Shown here: piece by piece, positions 13,601 through 25,000 of the stretch
Numbering within the stretch: position 1 is the stretch's first letter
How the letters are laid out: each line of letters starts with the position of its first letter
Assembly (NCBI GenBank): GCA_031216445.1
Contig: CM062215.1
Coordinates: 11,038,501-11,102,500, forward strand
Length of the DNA stretch: 64,000 nt
Direction of reading: 5' to 3'
From: Lateolabrax maculatus
Lineage: Eukaryota; Chordata; Actinopteri; Acropomatiformes; Lateolabracidae
Program-made: the position numbers and the translations under genes
Notes under the pieces: generated by a model
What the model saw: only the letters and a program-made list of their open reading frames with translations
Told to the model about the DNA's origin: nothing
Database searches by the model: none

Positions 13601-16600
13601 TCTGTCACATAAAGATCCCAGATTATTTGATGCTTTTTTTTTTGTGTGTAATAAGAATTGGAGTTTTGTACCCAGATGAGTCAGGGCTCGCCTGGTAGGC
13701 GGAGATCACATAATTGTGTAATCAAAACGAGGCTTCCCCTTTCACTTAATGGCACTGCTTGCATTAAAACATGTAGAGTAGTGTTAGTCAGGCAATCTGT
13801 ATGGTCAAAGGCAAGTTCTAACCGGCTATGATCATTTTCATATCCACAGTCTAGTCTTGGTTTCTAATGGCAACTCTTGTGGTAGCTGCAGAGATAGTAA
13901 TGACAGTCCTCTGTAAATGGGATGCAACATTTAGCAACTATCAATAACAAAGCTGAAGGACTTTATTCACCTAAAAATCACATCACTCTTTTAATGACAT
14001 TGGAAAGATAAAGGGTAAAGGAAGTCTGGTGTCCGTGACAGTAGGAAAAATCCCATTTGAGAACTTTGTGTATCAAAGTTAATTAAATGGGGCTTTAGCT
14101 GGGAAACTCTTAAACCTTTTTCAGACAGTGACATAAACAAAACCAACACAAACACTGTGGCCAAAGGTCAAACATTTCACGTCAACTTTCAGTTATTTAT
14201 TGTTACTTTTGGATCATTTAAGATGAAAGTCCATTAAAAGATAAGCTTGGGATTTTTCTACATTCTTCTTGTTGTCAACAAACCCCATGAAAAGACCAAA
14301 ATGACAATGTGTTGGTTCATGTCTTAGAACCTAGCCCTGTGACTCTCAGCTCTTACTGAAATCTTTAAAAATCTCATTTCCTAAAACAGCTGGACACTAG
14401 TTTTTAGTTTCTGAAAAAATGTCTAGGCTGTTACCTCCGTGTCCTTTTCAACTGAGCAAAAAATCACTGGCAATCTTGAATAAGCACTTTTCAGCACTAC
14501 ATAAACACAAAACACTAAATAGGACTCATGACTAACAGAGCTGGGATGTCTTGAGGGCAGGATTTCATGCTCCTTTGGCCACTGATAAATTCAGATTTCA
14601 CTGACAATTAAACAGCTGACAATGTGTTTTTACATTACTACTGAAACGTTGCTCGAATACAGACCATAAAACAACGCAGTAATCGATAGCTGTGCGTAAA
14701 ATTCTAATCTGGATGGAACAACCAGTTTTGAATGTTGTTTCTAAGAGTTTGCGTAGGTTTATTTGTGTTGAGTGTTTATGGTGTGGCCGTTTGTTTGTTT
14801 GTGTGAAGTAAGACATAAACTCACGTTTGTTCTTGGACATGTTGTAAAACAGAAGGGCTTTACAAAAAGAGTTGTATATGTACGTGGAATTATGATTACG
14901 ATAAAGATAAACATCACAACTTCAACTGTGTACGGCAGCTTCCTGATAATATTGGAAATCTTTAACTTGAGCGTTGAGAAGGGTTGTTTCTGCAACACCT
15001 ACCATGCAACTGGAAGTTTTCTTTATGAATTGTTACTTGTTTTTATAGGAAACCAATATGGTCAAATTTTCAGGCCAAAGGTTGGGTCTTTGAGACTGGC
15101 TGACATCATGGCAAGCCATTTTAACAGAAAACTGTTTCACTTGATCCCACTGGCGATTGGGAGCCCCCCTAGGGTCGCAAATCCAGCAGAATCAGTAATG
15201 TACAATGTCTTCAAATACTTTCTTAGTCAAAATACATTTTAAGTACTGTATTGGCCCAAATGTGTTATGATTTATTTTTCAGACAATTGCGTTTGATAAA
15301 GTGGGGGTTGTGTAATATTCTTGGACTAGACAAATTTTGTATTTACAACGGATTATAACAGTGTAAGAAGCTGTGTTGGTGAAGGCGTGTGAGAGACATG
15401 AAATCCAATCTAGCAAGACCAATTTGAGTAACAGTACACCGAAGTATTAAAGGCTTATCAGACATCAAAACACTGCACAGGGGTTTACAGTACTCTGAGA
15501 CAGGATTTTAAATCAGGGCGGCAACTATTTCATCTTGAGGTGCTGCAATCGCGAGGGAAACAGTAGAAATATTCTGTTCACGTTACAAAGTAATCTACCA
15601 GGAATGTTCACAAATGTTTTGATTCATCAAAGCTGACATGTTTAGATATCCGAGGTGCGCATCAGATGACTGACACCTCGCTTTGCAAATGTGGGGATCA
15701 ATGTGGCGGTCGATGTGGTCTGAAGTAATGGGAGTGGCTGTTGTGCGTACAACAGGATGTGCCGTGAATTGAAAGGTGCTCATCATCAAGATGCACTCCG
15801 CTCTATTGACTGCTGGTCAAGATATCCACTGAAAATAACACATTTTTCATCTCCTTATACACACAAGAAGGCAGTCTATCATCTTAGTTCACTGCTCTCC
15901 TCTGACGTTGTTTTTTTATACTTCTAATTACTTGTATACAAAGATCTCTCCCTTGTCACGCCTTTTGACTTGTTATAACTCAAACTGAAGTTATCTCTTA
16001 TAACCACAGTGAGTATGGGGTTCCATCAGTGCCAAAATTATGTCGTCCGCACATTGTCTATGTCGACTGAACATGTGACAAAACATTTGTCTATGTCCAT
16101 TGAACTTTTAACTGTACTTCTGTCGTGACAAAACTCTTTTGACAATAAGATCGTCTGTCAATTGCTCACCTGACAATTTGGCTGTGTCAGTTCAACTTTA
16201 AACTGTACTTCTGTCATCTGACTGTCGTCTTGAAAACTAAAGTGGCAACAACTTTTTAAGTTACCTGGACTTCATGTTCCAGACTTTCAAAACTGTTGAA
16301 ATCATGCTTGAGGGCCTCTCTACCTGTGCAGATCCTGTCCCAGTTTCTCCGACCTGTCCTCCGGGAGCACCTCGTACAGGTCATCTTCCTCCAGCCTGCG
16401 TTTGTACCCGGTGCGGAACAAAGGATTGAGCCACCTGCCGGAGAAGCGACGCTTGTTATTCAGGTGACCATCATTTCTCCGTGGGCGCCACGAAGCGCAC
16501 TTGAAGGCACCGCGCACGGCCGCTTTGAAGCTCTCGAAATACAAAAGTGTGAAAAGTGCGGTCAGCCTCACGGACGGCGGCCTCTGTCAGGCGACCAGTG

Positions 16601-16934
16601 TGCCTGACGGACAGTTGTCCAATTAGACTCCGTGTAACGAAACAAAGTTAAAAAAAAAAAAAAAATGATTCAACAGGAAACCGTCACGGCTCAGACACGC
16701 GAGGTTAGGTTATAGGTTCCATGTCACCGTTAAATAGTAAGAAAAAACACTTCAAACATGAACAAACGCACTTCTTTGCGGGACATTTTTTCTAAAAAAA
16801 AACCCCCGCTGACAGTAGTTTAACGGCGGGGACGACCCGGGACGTTTTCTGTCGACTTACCAGAAGAATATCCTGGATAAAAGGTTCGCCGTCGCCGACG
16901 GGTTGGTCTTGGCAGCTTTGCCGACTTGCTCCAT
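114..16934 (-). CDS. abcc4: abcc4 (MRP4) ABC transporter, 5' half, exons 1-15
   Basis: Encodes the first 677 residues of multidrug resistance protein 4, a plasma-membrane ABCC exporter of cAMP, cGMP, prostanoids and conjugated organic anions. Coding exons run on the minus strand: 16861-16934, 16324-16434, 13481-13601, 12900-13124, 12667-12756, 11127-11290, 10007-10132, 8355-8604, 7260-7367, 6232-6321, 5894-6085, 2024-2118, 1527-1613, 666-762 and 114-314. All have GT/AG borders and compatible phases. The start ATG at 16934 opens with MEQVGKAAK, followed by the family motif FFWWLNPLF at the exon 1/2 junction. Transmembrane domain 1 spans roughly residues 90-370. In NBD1 I see Walker A GPVGAGKS (447-454), signature LSGGQ (537-541), Walker B IYLLDDP (557-563) and the H-loop His594. 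There is no N-terminal TMD0, as expected for MRP4. The last exon's donor (CCG|GTTTGT) is the least certain border. TMD2 and NBD2 lie off the left edge, so this is a window truncation and not a broken gene. Confidence 0.95.
328..372. repeat. (CA)n microsatellite abutting the abcc4 exon 15 acceptor
   Basis: About 45 bp of pure AC repeat. In abcc4 sense it is a (TG)n tract that ends 13 nt before the first base of exon 15, taking the place of an ordinary polypyrimidine tract. Confidence 0.95.
1622..1672. repeat. (CA)n microsatellite abutting the abcc4 exon 13 acceptor
   Basis: About 51 bp of pure AC repeat. In abcc4 sense it is a (TG)n tract followed by TTTTGTCAG, ending 8 nt before exon 13, the exon that encodes Walker B. 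Confidence 0.95.
2119..5893. other. abcc4 intron 11, 3.8 kb, with LINE debris
   Basis: This is the largest intron of abcc4 in the window. It is AT-rich and holds the LINE remnant at about 3080-3325 and a poly(A) run near 4700. I see no other exon-like block and no RNA gene in it. Confidence 0.6.
3080..3325 (+). mobile_element. Internally deleted LINE (non-LTR retrotransposon) remnant
   Basis: Plus-strand translation at about 3095-3160 gives SSVFNTIVSSK, resembling the reverse-transcriptase core motif of fish LINEs (SSAFNTI type). It runs within about 150 bp into a LINE-like 3' end with GTGACAAATAAACTTGAAC. The RT core and the 3' tail are much closer than in an intact element, so this is a deleted fossil. 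It lies in abcc4 intron 11. Clade assignment (L2/Rex-like) is a guess. Confidence 0.5.
8826..8915. repeat. Dispersed repeat, copy 1 of a pair in abcc4 introns
   Basis: This stretch in intron 7 (TATAGCAACCACAACTTT..., then AAATTTGCCAT and GAGGTCAAGTGTT) matches 12562-12655 in intron 5 in the same orientation with modest divergence. It is an unnamed dispersed repeat. Confidence 0.6.
9290..9490. repeat. Dispersed repeat in abcc4 intron 7, paired with 14490-14700
   Basis: Shares a long, roughly 85-90% similar block with 14490-14700 in the same orientation (GACTCATGACTAACAGAGCT, then GGCAGGATTTCATGCTCC and GATAAATTCAGATTT). No conserved protein is recognisable. It is probably a non-autonomous transposon family. 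Confidence 0.6.
12562..12655. repeat. Dispersed repeat, copy 2, next to the abcc4 exon 5 donor
   Basis: Matches 8826-8915. It ends about 12 nt from the 5' splice site of exon 5 (exon boundary 12667), so part of the intron immediately after the donor is repeat-derived. Confidence 0.6.
14490..14700. repeat. Dispersed repeat in abcc4 intron 2, paired with 9290-9490
   Basis: Second copy of the family described at 9290-9490. The surrounding intron (13602-16323) otherwise shows AT-rich sequence and no exon. Confidence 0.6.
16040..16225. repeat. Diverged short tandem duplication in abcc4 intron 2
   Basis: A block built on GTCTATGTC..TGAAC, AACTGTACTTCTGTC and TGACAA recurs two to three times with divergence just before exon 2. 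Its function is unknown. Confidence 0.4.
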
Positions 16935-17107
16935 GGTTGGTCCGAGGCTCGCACGGCGGTTTTCGGACTTCCAGCCCCCTCGGAGGAGGACTCGGGCCGC
17001 GTGGCGTGATTTCGGCGGGGGTCGACGGCGACCACCGGGCTCGGTTACGTGTTCCGCTCAGCACGCGAGCCAGCGGCACCAGGAGGGATTTTAAAAGCGC
17101 CTTCGCC

Positions 17108-17198
17108 GGCCCCGCCCCCCGAGGCCCCCGATTGGCTGAAAACAATGGGCGCCGACACGCTATTGGCCGCGGCTTGTGCCCTGCGTGCACACGATTGG
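17108..17198 (-). promoter_or_regulatory. abcc4: abcc4 proximal promoter: three CCAAT boxes and a GC box
   Basis: Upstream of the abcc4 ATG, the plus strand reads ATTGG at 17131-17135, 17162-17166 and 17194-17198. These are CCAAT in the direction of abcc4 transcription, 31 and 32 bp apart. A CCCGCCCCCC GC box lies at 17111-17120. The surrounding 16.8-17.2 kb is GC- and CpG-rich. Multiple NF-Y boxes with about three helical turns between them are a known promoter arrangement. The transcription start cannot be placed from sequence alone. Confidence 0.6.
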
Positions 17199-17673
17199 CT
17201 AACGGTATTGACCGTGCACACAATGGACTGTGTATCGAGCATAAACTAATTTGAGTCACATTTACCTGGATTTATTGTCACTGTGGAGCCACATTTACAG
17301 CAGCATGTGAAAGCCTTGTGAAGATGCAGAAGTAAGGGATGAGAAAAAAAAATGTGTCAATGGGTTTAAAAACACCAGAAATGAACAGAAACTCACTGGG
17401 ATTCAAAGGAACTATACACTGAAAAGCCAAAATGTTACAGATAAAGTGAATCAGCTGTAAGTCTGGCGTCATTTTGTAAGCCAGTGAGTGAAATCATCAC
17501 TTCCTTTCAAATATAGATATAAAGAGATAAAATATCACTGCTGTGCAAAAGTTCAAAGGTGTCCGAGTTAACTTCCTGTTGTGTGTGTGTGTGTGACCTG
17601 TGGTACACTTAAAGTCAAGTCAGAATTACTCAGCAAAATATCCTGTTCCCATCTGTCTGTCTCTCTTTATTTG

Positions 17674-17700
<27 letters not shown>
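17674..17700. repeat. (CA)n microsatellite
   Basis: A pure AC repeat at the left edge of the hairpin element that follows. Confidence 0.85.
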
Positions 17701-17701
<1 letters not shown>

Positions 17702-17704
<3 letters not shown>

Positions 17705-17980
17705 TTTGTACTTATATACTTGTGAGGACATTAATTGACATAATGCACACCCCAGCCCCTTACCCTGACTTCAACCATCAAGACTAAATGCCTGACCGTA
17801 ACCCTTACCCTAAGCCTGACCTAAACTTAATTCTAACCTGAACCTTAAAACCCTCAAACAGCCCATTGAAGGTGTCTCAGAAAGTGAGGACCGGCAAAAA
17901 TGTCCTGACTTTCCAAAAATGTCCTCACTCACATGGTCTAACAGTCAAACTGGTTCTCACAAAGATAGATGTACAAGGGC
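17702..17980. mobile_element. Non-autonomous element with imperfect terminal inverted repeats
   Basis: The left end carries TTGTACTTATATACTTGTGAG. The reverse complement of the right end reads TTGTACATCTATCTTTGTGAG, so the ends form an imperfect inverted repeat of about 24 bp. The interior has AACCCTTACCCTAAGCC-like and TGTCCTCACT-like stretches seen in many teleost genomic repeats. It has no coding capacity. I class it as a MITE-like element; the family is not named. Confidence 0.55.
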
Positions 17981-18904
17981 ACACACACATGCAAAGAGTT
18001 GAACTTCACTGACTGTCTTTATCTCATGACAACAGATTAGAATGTGTCACTACTGATAACAGGAAGTGTAGTGTACCATTCCTGAGGTGATGAGTCCATT
18101 ACAAAACTCGTGTTTGCTTGTCTTTCTGGTCCCTTAGACAAATACACACAGACATGGGAAGTACCCAAACAGAATATCCTATAAATAAAGAGCAGGCTGT
18201 ACATAACAGACACACTGCAGGTGTTTCCTACACTGAAATAAAACACCTGGGAGAGAGTATAGAGAGCAAAACACCTTCCTCCCCTCGTCCCTGCAATAAA
18301 CTCCCCTCACCCTCTCACTCCCGTGTCAACGTTCAAAGAAACACGGAGGAAAAGACAAAACCCAGTCACATGTAAGCAGGGTAAACTATTACCCCGACAC
18401 TGGCGAGCCAACGATAACAGACTGGAGCGGTCCTTGCCCTCACACCTCGCAGGTTGTCCCGCCGTTGATGTTTAGCTATTACCAGCTGGGAAAAGGGCTG
18501 GGAGAGAAAAGCCAGCAGGAGATTATCACAAGCAGCTGAACTCGGCCCAGTAACATTCATCTGCAGAGGCTCAGCACTCCTTTCCCATGCCACCCCGGGC
18601 CGTGTGATAGACCAAGTTTTTCCTCACGTGCTGCCGACTTCTTTTTCTCCCTTCAGGGAGCACAGAGTCCTCAATTTCTTTCATTTTAATTTAGGCAGAT
18701 GCTATCAGCACCCAGGTGTCAGAGATAGATGAAGGAGCGTATTCAACTTGGCAAACTAACGTCTAGCTTCTGACAGAAAACTTGCCTATCTGCCTAAACC
18801 TAGCCAAACTGCGACTGAAAACTAAAAAATGTGCAAATCAGCACTTATCACAAAGTATAGCGGAGGCCGATGTATTTGGCCATACGCCGAAGCGTTGGAC
18901 ACAT

Positions 18905-19125
18905 TTAAATGTTGACCTGATGGTGGCGCCAGAGGGAACGTCAGAGGGTCACCAAAGTTATCACAATTCACCCTGAGGGGAACGTGAATGTCTAAAACCA
19001 TATTTCATGGCAGTCCATCCAACAACAATGTGATGAGACTTTTCACTCAAAATTACAAATGGCAACCTCAGGGATTGCCAGTCTTTAGGACTCTGGGGAC
19101 CATGAATGTCTGTACAATAAATAGA
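18905..19125. repeat. Teleost dispersed repeat fragment
   Basis: Contains GATGGTGGCGCCAGAGGGAA, GGTCACCAAAG and two GAATGTCT blocks around ATGGCAGTCCATCCAAC. I recognise this as a common fish interspersed repeat. No function is implied. Confidence 0.45.
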
Positions 19126-20534
19126 ATAGATTGTCTCCTTAAGTTATTGCTGAATATTGCTCTAATTTATTTCTATCTTGTATATGATTGTGTTAGAAAC
19201 TTTATTCATGATTTTAAAATGTCACTTCTTTTTAACTTTGATTGGTGGTATATTTTGTGTTATCCGTTTTATGTTGTTTGCGTGAAACTCATTGTTATTA
19301 CTGTCTATCTGGGCTTTTTAATCTCAATTAAGCAATATTTTGGTTCTTCAAATAGGCTATATGAACACTCCTATATTAGATTCTACTTCTGCAATCTTTT
19401 TTGTCAACCCATTGAGTTGAATGTTGCTCATCAACCAGCTAAACCAGCCGCAAAGAAGCAACACGGATCACTTTCGTCCTGCTGTACCGAGTTTGAGATA
19501 AACATCATTTGCTGCAGTTATCAGGAAAGACATCTGCTTATGTCCAGCATTAACAATTAGTGATTTCCCAGCCAATGGAAAAGGCTGAGATTATCAGCTT
19601 ATCAGATTCATGTTCTGAATGGGATGTCATCAACAGGTAAACACAGATAACAACCTGTTCCGGCCGCTTCCCTTTCATTAGCAGGTTTGCAGGATTAGGG
19701 TCCCCTCTGAGACTGCTCAGCAACAGGGACCATGGAAACACTCCATCAGGGCTTCAACTATCTAGAGACTCACGTAACGACGCCTTCACGTCTCTGTCTT
19801 TCGCCGACAGTAAAACACCTGGGTTGAGTTTTCCTGGAATGCTGACTACAGGAACACTGTACCTGTGCTCTTTTTATGACCCCAGAAACTCTCCCAGGAT
19901 CAGGGTCAGTGGGGGCAGCAGTGTCGGGAAATGTTTTTAAGTAATTATTTGCCCCGGCAAAAAAGAGATTACATCTAATCCTTGTTTGAAAAAACTCTGC
20001 AATAAAAGAGGGTCACCAACAACACTGCGCAGTTTTTCAGTACAAGATTAGGAATTTGATTCATTAGCACTGGCTGGCTGCCTCATTCTGCTCAGAGGAC
20101 TGATTATGCTTTCACATGTTAATATTTTTACTTGTAAATGTAGGACTACCTTTCACTGACTTTTTGGCTCACTTTCTTTCACCATTACGTTTTTCCTTTT
20201 GACTCATTGCTCAAGGTTTAGTCATGTTTTTTCATTGTAACAGTTGCTCAGCAGCCCCTCAGTGGGCGGAGGCAGGACACACAGGAAGCCACAAGTCTGT
20301 AATTATCCTGTTTCTCTTCTAAATGATTTGTCATACAGTAACTCAGCCTGCAGGGGTATTTTATTTTACTTTGGCCTCTCTTGTTTGTGATGATAACTAC
20401 AGCATTAAATCATGTTATCCTATAGTAACAGTGTGAGCTTAATCACAAAGTGTGCTGTTCAGACAACAAAGGGTCCCAGCAAAGAACAGAATATGACACT
20501 GATAAAGAAGAGATTAAAATGTGTGTGTGTGTGT

Positions 20535-20995
20535 GTGACTCAAGTAATGTACTTAAAGTAAACACAAATTTCAAGGTATCTGATCCATTTCATGATACTT
20601 TCTTCTTCTACTTCACTACATTTCAGAGTGAAATATTGTACTTTTTACTCCACTTTACTCTACTTTTTACACATTTATTTAACAGTTACAGTTACTTTTA
20701 GATTAAGGTCATCAGTTTTGGACCAGTTATTAAAACATGGTGATTATGACACCCAACAGTTTCAACTAATTTTAGCTGCTTTATTGCAATAATATGATAT
20801 CATAATTTAATACTGACAGGAGTCATTCTGCATAATTAGTGCTTTCACTTCTGAGTACACTCTGTGACCAATATGTCTGTAAAGTCCAATTTTGAATGCA
20901 AAACTTTTACTTGCAAGGAGTATTTTCAGTGTGATATGGCTACTTTTATTTCAGTAAATGTTCTGAATACTTCTTCCACCACTTCAAATAGTTGT
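20535..20995 (-). mobile_element. Teleost MITE-like repeat (TGGTGGAAGAAGTATTC family), minus orientation
   Basis: The reverse strand begins GTGGTGGAAGAAGTATTC and continues with AGTAAAAGT blocks. The plus strand has ACTTTTTACTCCACTTTACT. Related fragments occur at 50297-50470 and 63893-64000. It does not appear to encode protein. Confidence 0.55.
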
Positions 20996-22018
20996 GTAAG
21001 GCTGACATTTCCTCCATTGCTGTCATGATAACCAACAAAATACCAGCTGCAATAGGTCAAATGCACAGACATCAAACTGTAGGCAGCTGTTACACGTTAA
21101 AGCCAGACTTATTGTAACTTTTGCTGAGCAACGACCACTGTGGTCACAAGTGACTATTGCAGGACAATATCAAATGGTAAAACACAGCAGCACAAGAAGG
21201 GGAGAGTCATAAAGTCAGCAAAATGTCAGTTAGTACTGGGTTGCTCGGTACTGGTGCGGCATTGTGATAAGGTGCATGAGCTCACATGATAGGGTTGTAA
21301 AAAGGGTTTAGATGCACTGCACTAGATTGTTATTACTGGCACTGATCCAATATTCATTTAGTTTAACAAGAAGCAGAGAACTGAGGAAATGCCCTATCAG
21401 ATGGCTTGAAACATTCTCTCCTTTCAGCCACTTGATGGGGCTATAATGCTGTAAAACCAGTATGGAACTATATTCTCACTAGTTGCGTTGCCTTTATTGA
21501 GGACTTGGAAGTACTGCATTGCTGAATTCTCGTGCGACTATGTGATACGGTGCAGAGAATCCAAACTTTATGAAATGAACTCAAATGAAAAAAAGAATAC
21601 AAATAACACATTATTCATTCATTCAGTTAATCCACCAGACAAATCTCTCCTATCTCCTCATCTTGTGTTCCTTCTCTGTCAAAGACTTTTCAGATCCTTT
21701 CAATTAAGGACTTCCTCCCCCCGCAGATCCCCTTGCAGACCCTGTGCGCACTGTGCGGAGTGATGACTAGTGTGTGCACCTCCACACACACCCACCCGCC
21801 CACCAGCACACACAAACAGAATATACAACTGCTTGTGCGTCAGTGAATGATATGCACTTAAAAGTGTTGCTTCTCAGGAGTGGATGCTTGGCTGAGCAGG
21901 TGAAGGGGAAGCAAAATTCTGCTGACGCACCTGTCCCGGACCGACCCTCCCACCTCCTCTCTGTCACTCTGAAAGATCTCTGTCCTGTCCCAGTCCGGAC
22001 CTCCGAGCCACAGGGAAG

Positions 22019-25000
22019 ATGGGCAACATGGCAACGGAGATCGTCGCCTTTCTCCTGACCATCTCGGGGTGGATCCTGGTGTCGTCCACGCTGCCTACAG
22101 ACTACTGGAAGGTGTCCTCGGTGGACGGGACGGTCATCACCACAGCTACCTTCTGGTCCAACCTGTGGAAAACATGTGTGACTGATTCCACAGGTGTGTC
22201 CAACTGCAAGGACTTTCCTTCGATGCTGGCTCTGGATGGTGAGTTCTGAGATGACTGTCGCTGTGGCAGAGTATGATGTTGTCTTTTTTCTGGGGTCAGA
22301 GACAGAAATAATTCTATCTTTGTGCGTGTTTCTGAGAATCTGTGCATCTGCGACTGTCTATCTGACTGAAACACTGATGCACCAAATCTTGAACACCTGT
22401 TGTTTTTGGATGAATGACCGCCATTGTAAACAAACAGCATTTGGAACTTGATATTTCCTTTTCTGACTCTGGCTTAAGGCCACAAACTACAACAACGGTT
22501 AAAGCTAAAGGCCACCAGAGATATACTTCAGTGAATGAGCTGGGCTGGACTGATGCAACCTCCTAATGTGTCCGAATGAAGCAATCTGAGAAAGTCATAC
22601 AGTCATACAGAGGTCACTTGTCACTTCCCATTACTCACTAGTAACAATGAGGACAGGCATTGCTTAGATGCTCTAATTCTAATGTCTTGAGGTAATTCGA
22701 GACGTTAATGCAGTTTTAAAGATACCAGAAAATGTATTTCATAAAGGTATCCTTTAAACTCATGTCCTTTTCCTCCAAGTCTGTGGTTTAAAGGAGTGGT
22801 TACCAAGACATCCCAAGATAATTCTGTGGGGTCATCAGATGATTAAAGGGATATTGAAAAAAATCTGTTTCAGTTTTTCTCTCATTTGAAAGCTTTTTTT
22901 TATGTGAAACTATTACATTCTTTCACCCCTTCTGGCATCTAAAAATCCATAAAAATAAGTGAAATAACTTTATATCGGCAGTGACTGATTTTATTTTGAC
23001 CATTTGGGGGCAGCAGAAACAAGCTGTGAACACACCACTAATTTTTTACCAGCTTTTAGTAAAGTGTCTGTCCACCTGACAAATGTAAGTCCAATATTCA
23101 CTCTCCTTTTAGCTCTGTTTTGGTCTCCACCAACTCCTGATGGAAACATTCAAGCTTTTTTTTTGTTGTTGCTAAAAACAGCTGTTTGCTGCCTCTGAAA
23201 ACGACACTATGAAAGCAGTGAGAGTGAACCAAAACAGTAAAGTTGCGGTCCCAGAACCAAAACAATGAGCTACAAAGCTCTACAGAGCTGAGGGGAAATG
23301 CAGTCGGGTGATACATTTCTGTTTGTTTGTCACTATGAGCAACGACTTTCACGTAAAAAGTAGTCATATGATCCATACTTAATATCCCAAATGTTGAAAA
23401 TACGAGATTTAACCTCCTCTAGCCTCTGAATATGGTGGAAGTAAGTGTAATACTGGATTCTTTAACATTTTAAGGTTAAAATATTGAAAATGTTTAAAGG
23501 AATAGTTTGACATTTCGGTAAATACACTCTTTTACTTTTCTGCTGAGATCTATACCACTACATACACCACTACTACAGCTAGGAGACTGTTGGCTTAGCT
23601 TGCGGATTTTCAATTTAAATTTTGGTACAGATTAAACGAATGAAATGAAATGAAATGAAATAGAACGTGTTAATTAAGGAACTAATCACTTTTTACGAGC
23701 CATGACCACACTAAGGCCATAACCTATGGTCACAAGTAGACATTGCTTTATCTTTTTTAAAAAGTTGGGATCCACTAGTTTAAAGCACTCAAACTCTGTC
23801 CTCTGTCTCTGTCATGAAGCCTATATCCAGGTGTGTCGGGGTCTGATGATCGCCTCCGTATGTCTGGGTTTCTTTGGTGCCATCCTCGCCTTGGTAGGAA
23901 TGAAGTGTACGAAAATAGGAGGCTCGGAGACCACCAAGGCTCGTCTGACCGTCATCTCGGGTTTCCACTTCATTCTCAGTGGTAAAACAAATGTGCTTAC
24001 CTATCTCTGAGTCTGGACTTGTGGGGAATGTAGCATTTGAGTTGCATTTTATGAAACTCTCCAACTTTGGAATAAATTAGTGTTCAACTGAATTCCATTA
24101 GCAGCTCTTTCTGTTTTGATTTCATTCTCAATTTGAAGTAGAAATCCTCTCTCCGCAGGCCTCTGCTGCATGACTGCATGCTCAATATATGCTCACAGAG
24201 TCACAACTGACTTCTTTGACCCCTTCTTTGTTGCCCAGAAGTAAGTATTCAGGATTAAAAGAAAGATTTGTTTGAGAGCAGATCAAAACCACATTCAGAT
24301 GAAAGGAGTTCCAGTCATACATTTCTCTTCGTCTTTCACTTCAACCCTCCAGGTTTGAGCTGGGAGCAGCTCTCTTCATTGGCTGGGCTGGATCTGTGCT
24401 GTGTATCCTCGGAGGACTTGTCTTCTGTCTCTCCCTGTCTGAAGGCCTCAGTATCAGGCAAGTTGCTTGATTTTTTCTGACAATGTGATCCCACATCTGT
24501 CATCAGCAACAAGGGCTGAGAGGAAATCTGATTTGGACAGACTCTAAACTGTGCTGAGTTGCTAACTCAATTAGGCAATTTAAATAATGGCTTTACTTTA
24601 CTGCAGTCTAAAACATGCAGTAATCTCTCTCAACATCTTGTTTCATAATTGCTGAACCTACAGGGCAAATTGTACGATCGTCGTTTTGATTAGTTACGTG
24701 GCCTTGGGCAGCTGAATGTTTTCTTTGTTACAGTCGAGTAATAATGACCTTTTCAAAGTGAAAGTCACCTTGACTGAGGGCACCTATATGGAAGTGTTGC
24801 ATCGGGTGAAGAATGCCAGTGTTCTCTTTGGGTGACATCCTTGGTCATGATTTTGCGAATAGTCACTTCTGCTTAGCATGCCCTTATATACAAGGATACA
24901 AGGTTAATTTGGATAAAGTCCCAATTTTCTACTTCAGAAAAATTATCATTATTTATATTGTGGATAAAGCAAGAAACTAAGAGGAGTAGACAGGAGGGAC

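Larger units (their letters stand above)
16935..22018. other. abcc4 - cldn10 intergenic region
   Basis: About 5 kb between the divergent starts of abcc4 (minus) and cldn10 (plus). It holds the abcc4 promoter to about 17.25 kb, a hairpin-type element at 17702-17980, dispersed repeats at about 18905-19125 and 20535-20995, and CA-rich DNA near 21.78 kb. I see no convincing exon, including no alternative claudin first exon of the mammalian 10a type. Confidence 0.6.

Noticed and set aside
14772..15242. 156-codon plus-strand open frame in abcc4 intron 2
   Set aside because: It is next to a dispersed repeat and shows no recognisable domain. Chance openness is more likely.
17045..17254. Overlapping open frames on both strands near the abcc4 promoter
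   Set aside because: A GC-rich CpG region with CCAAT boxes. The frames have no splice partners or family similarity.
18988..19560. 190-codon plus-strand open frame
   Set aside because: It begins in a dispersed repeat and continues in AT-rich DNA. It is hydrophobic by composition, with no family resemblance or exon signals.
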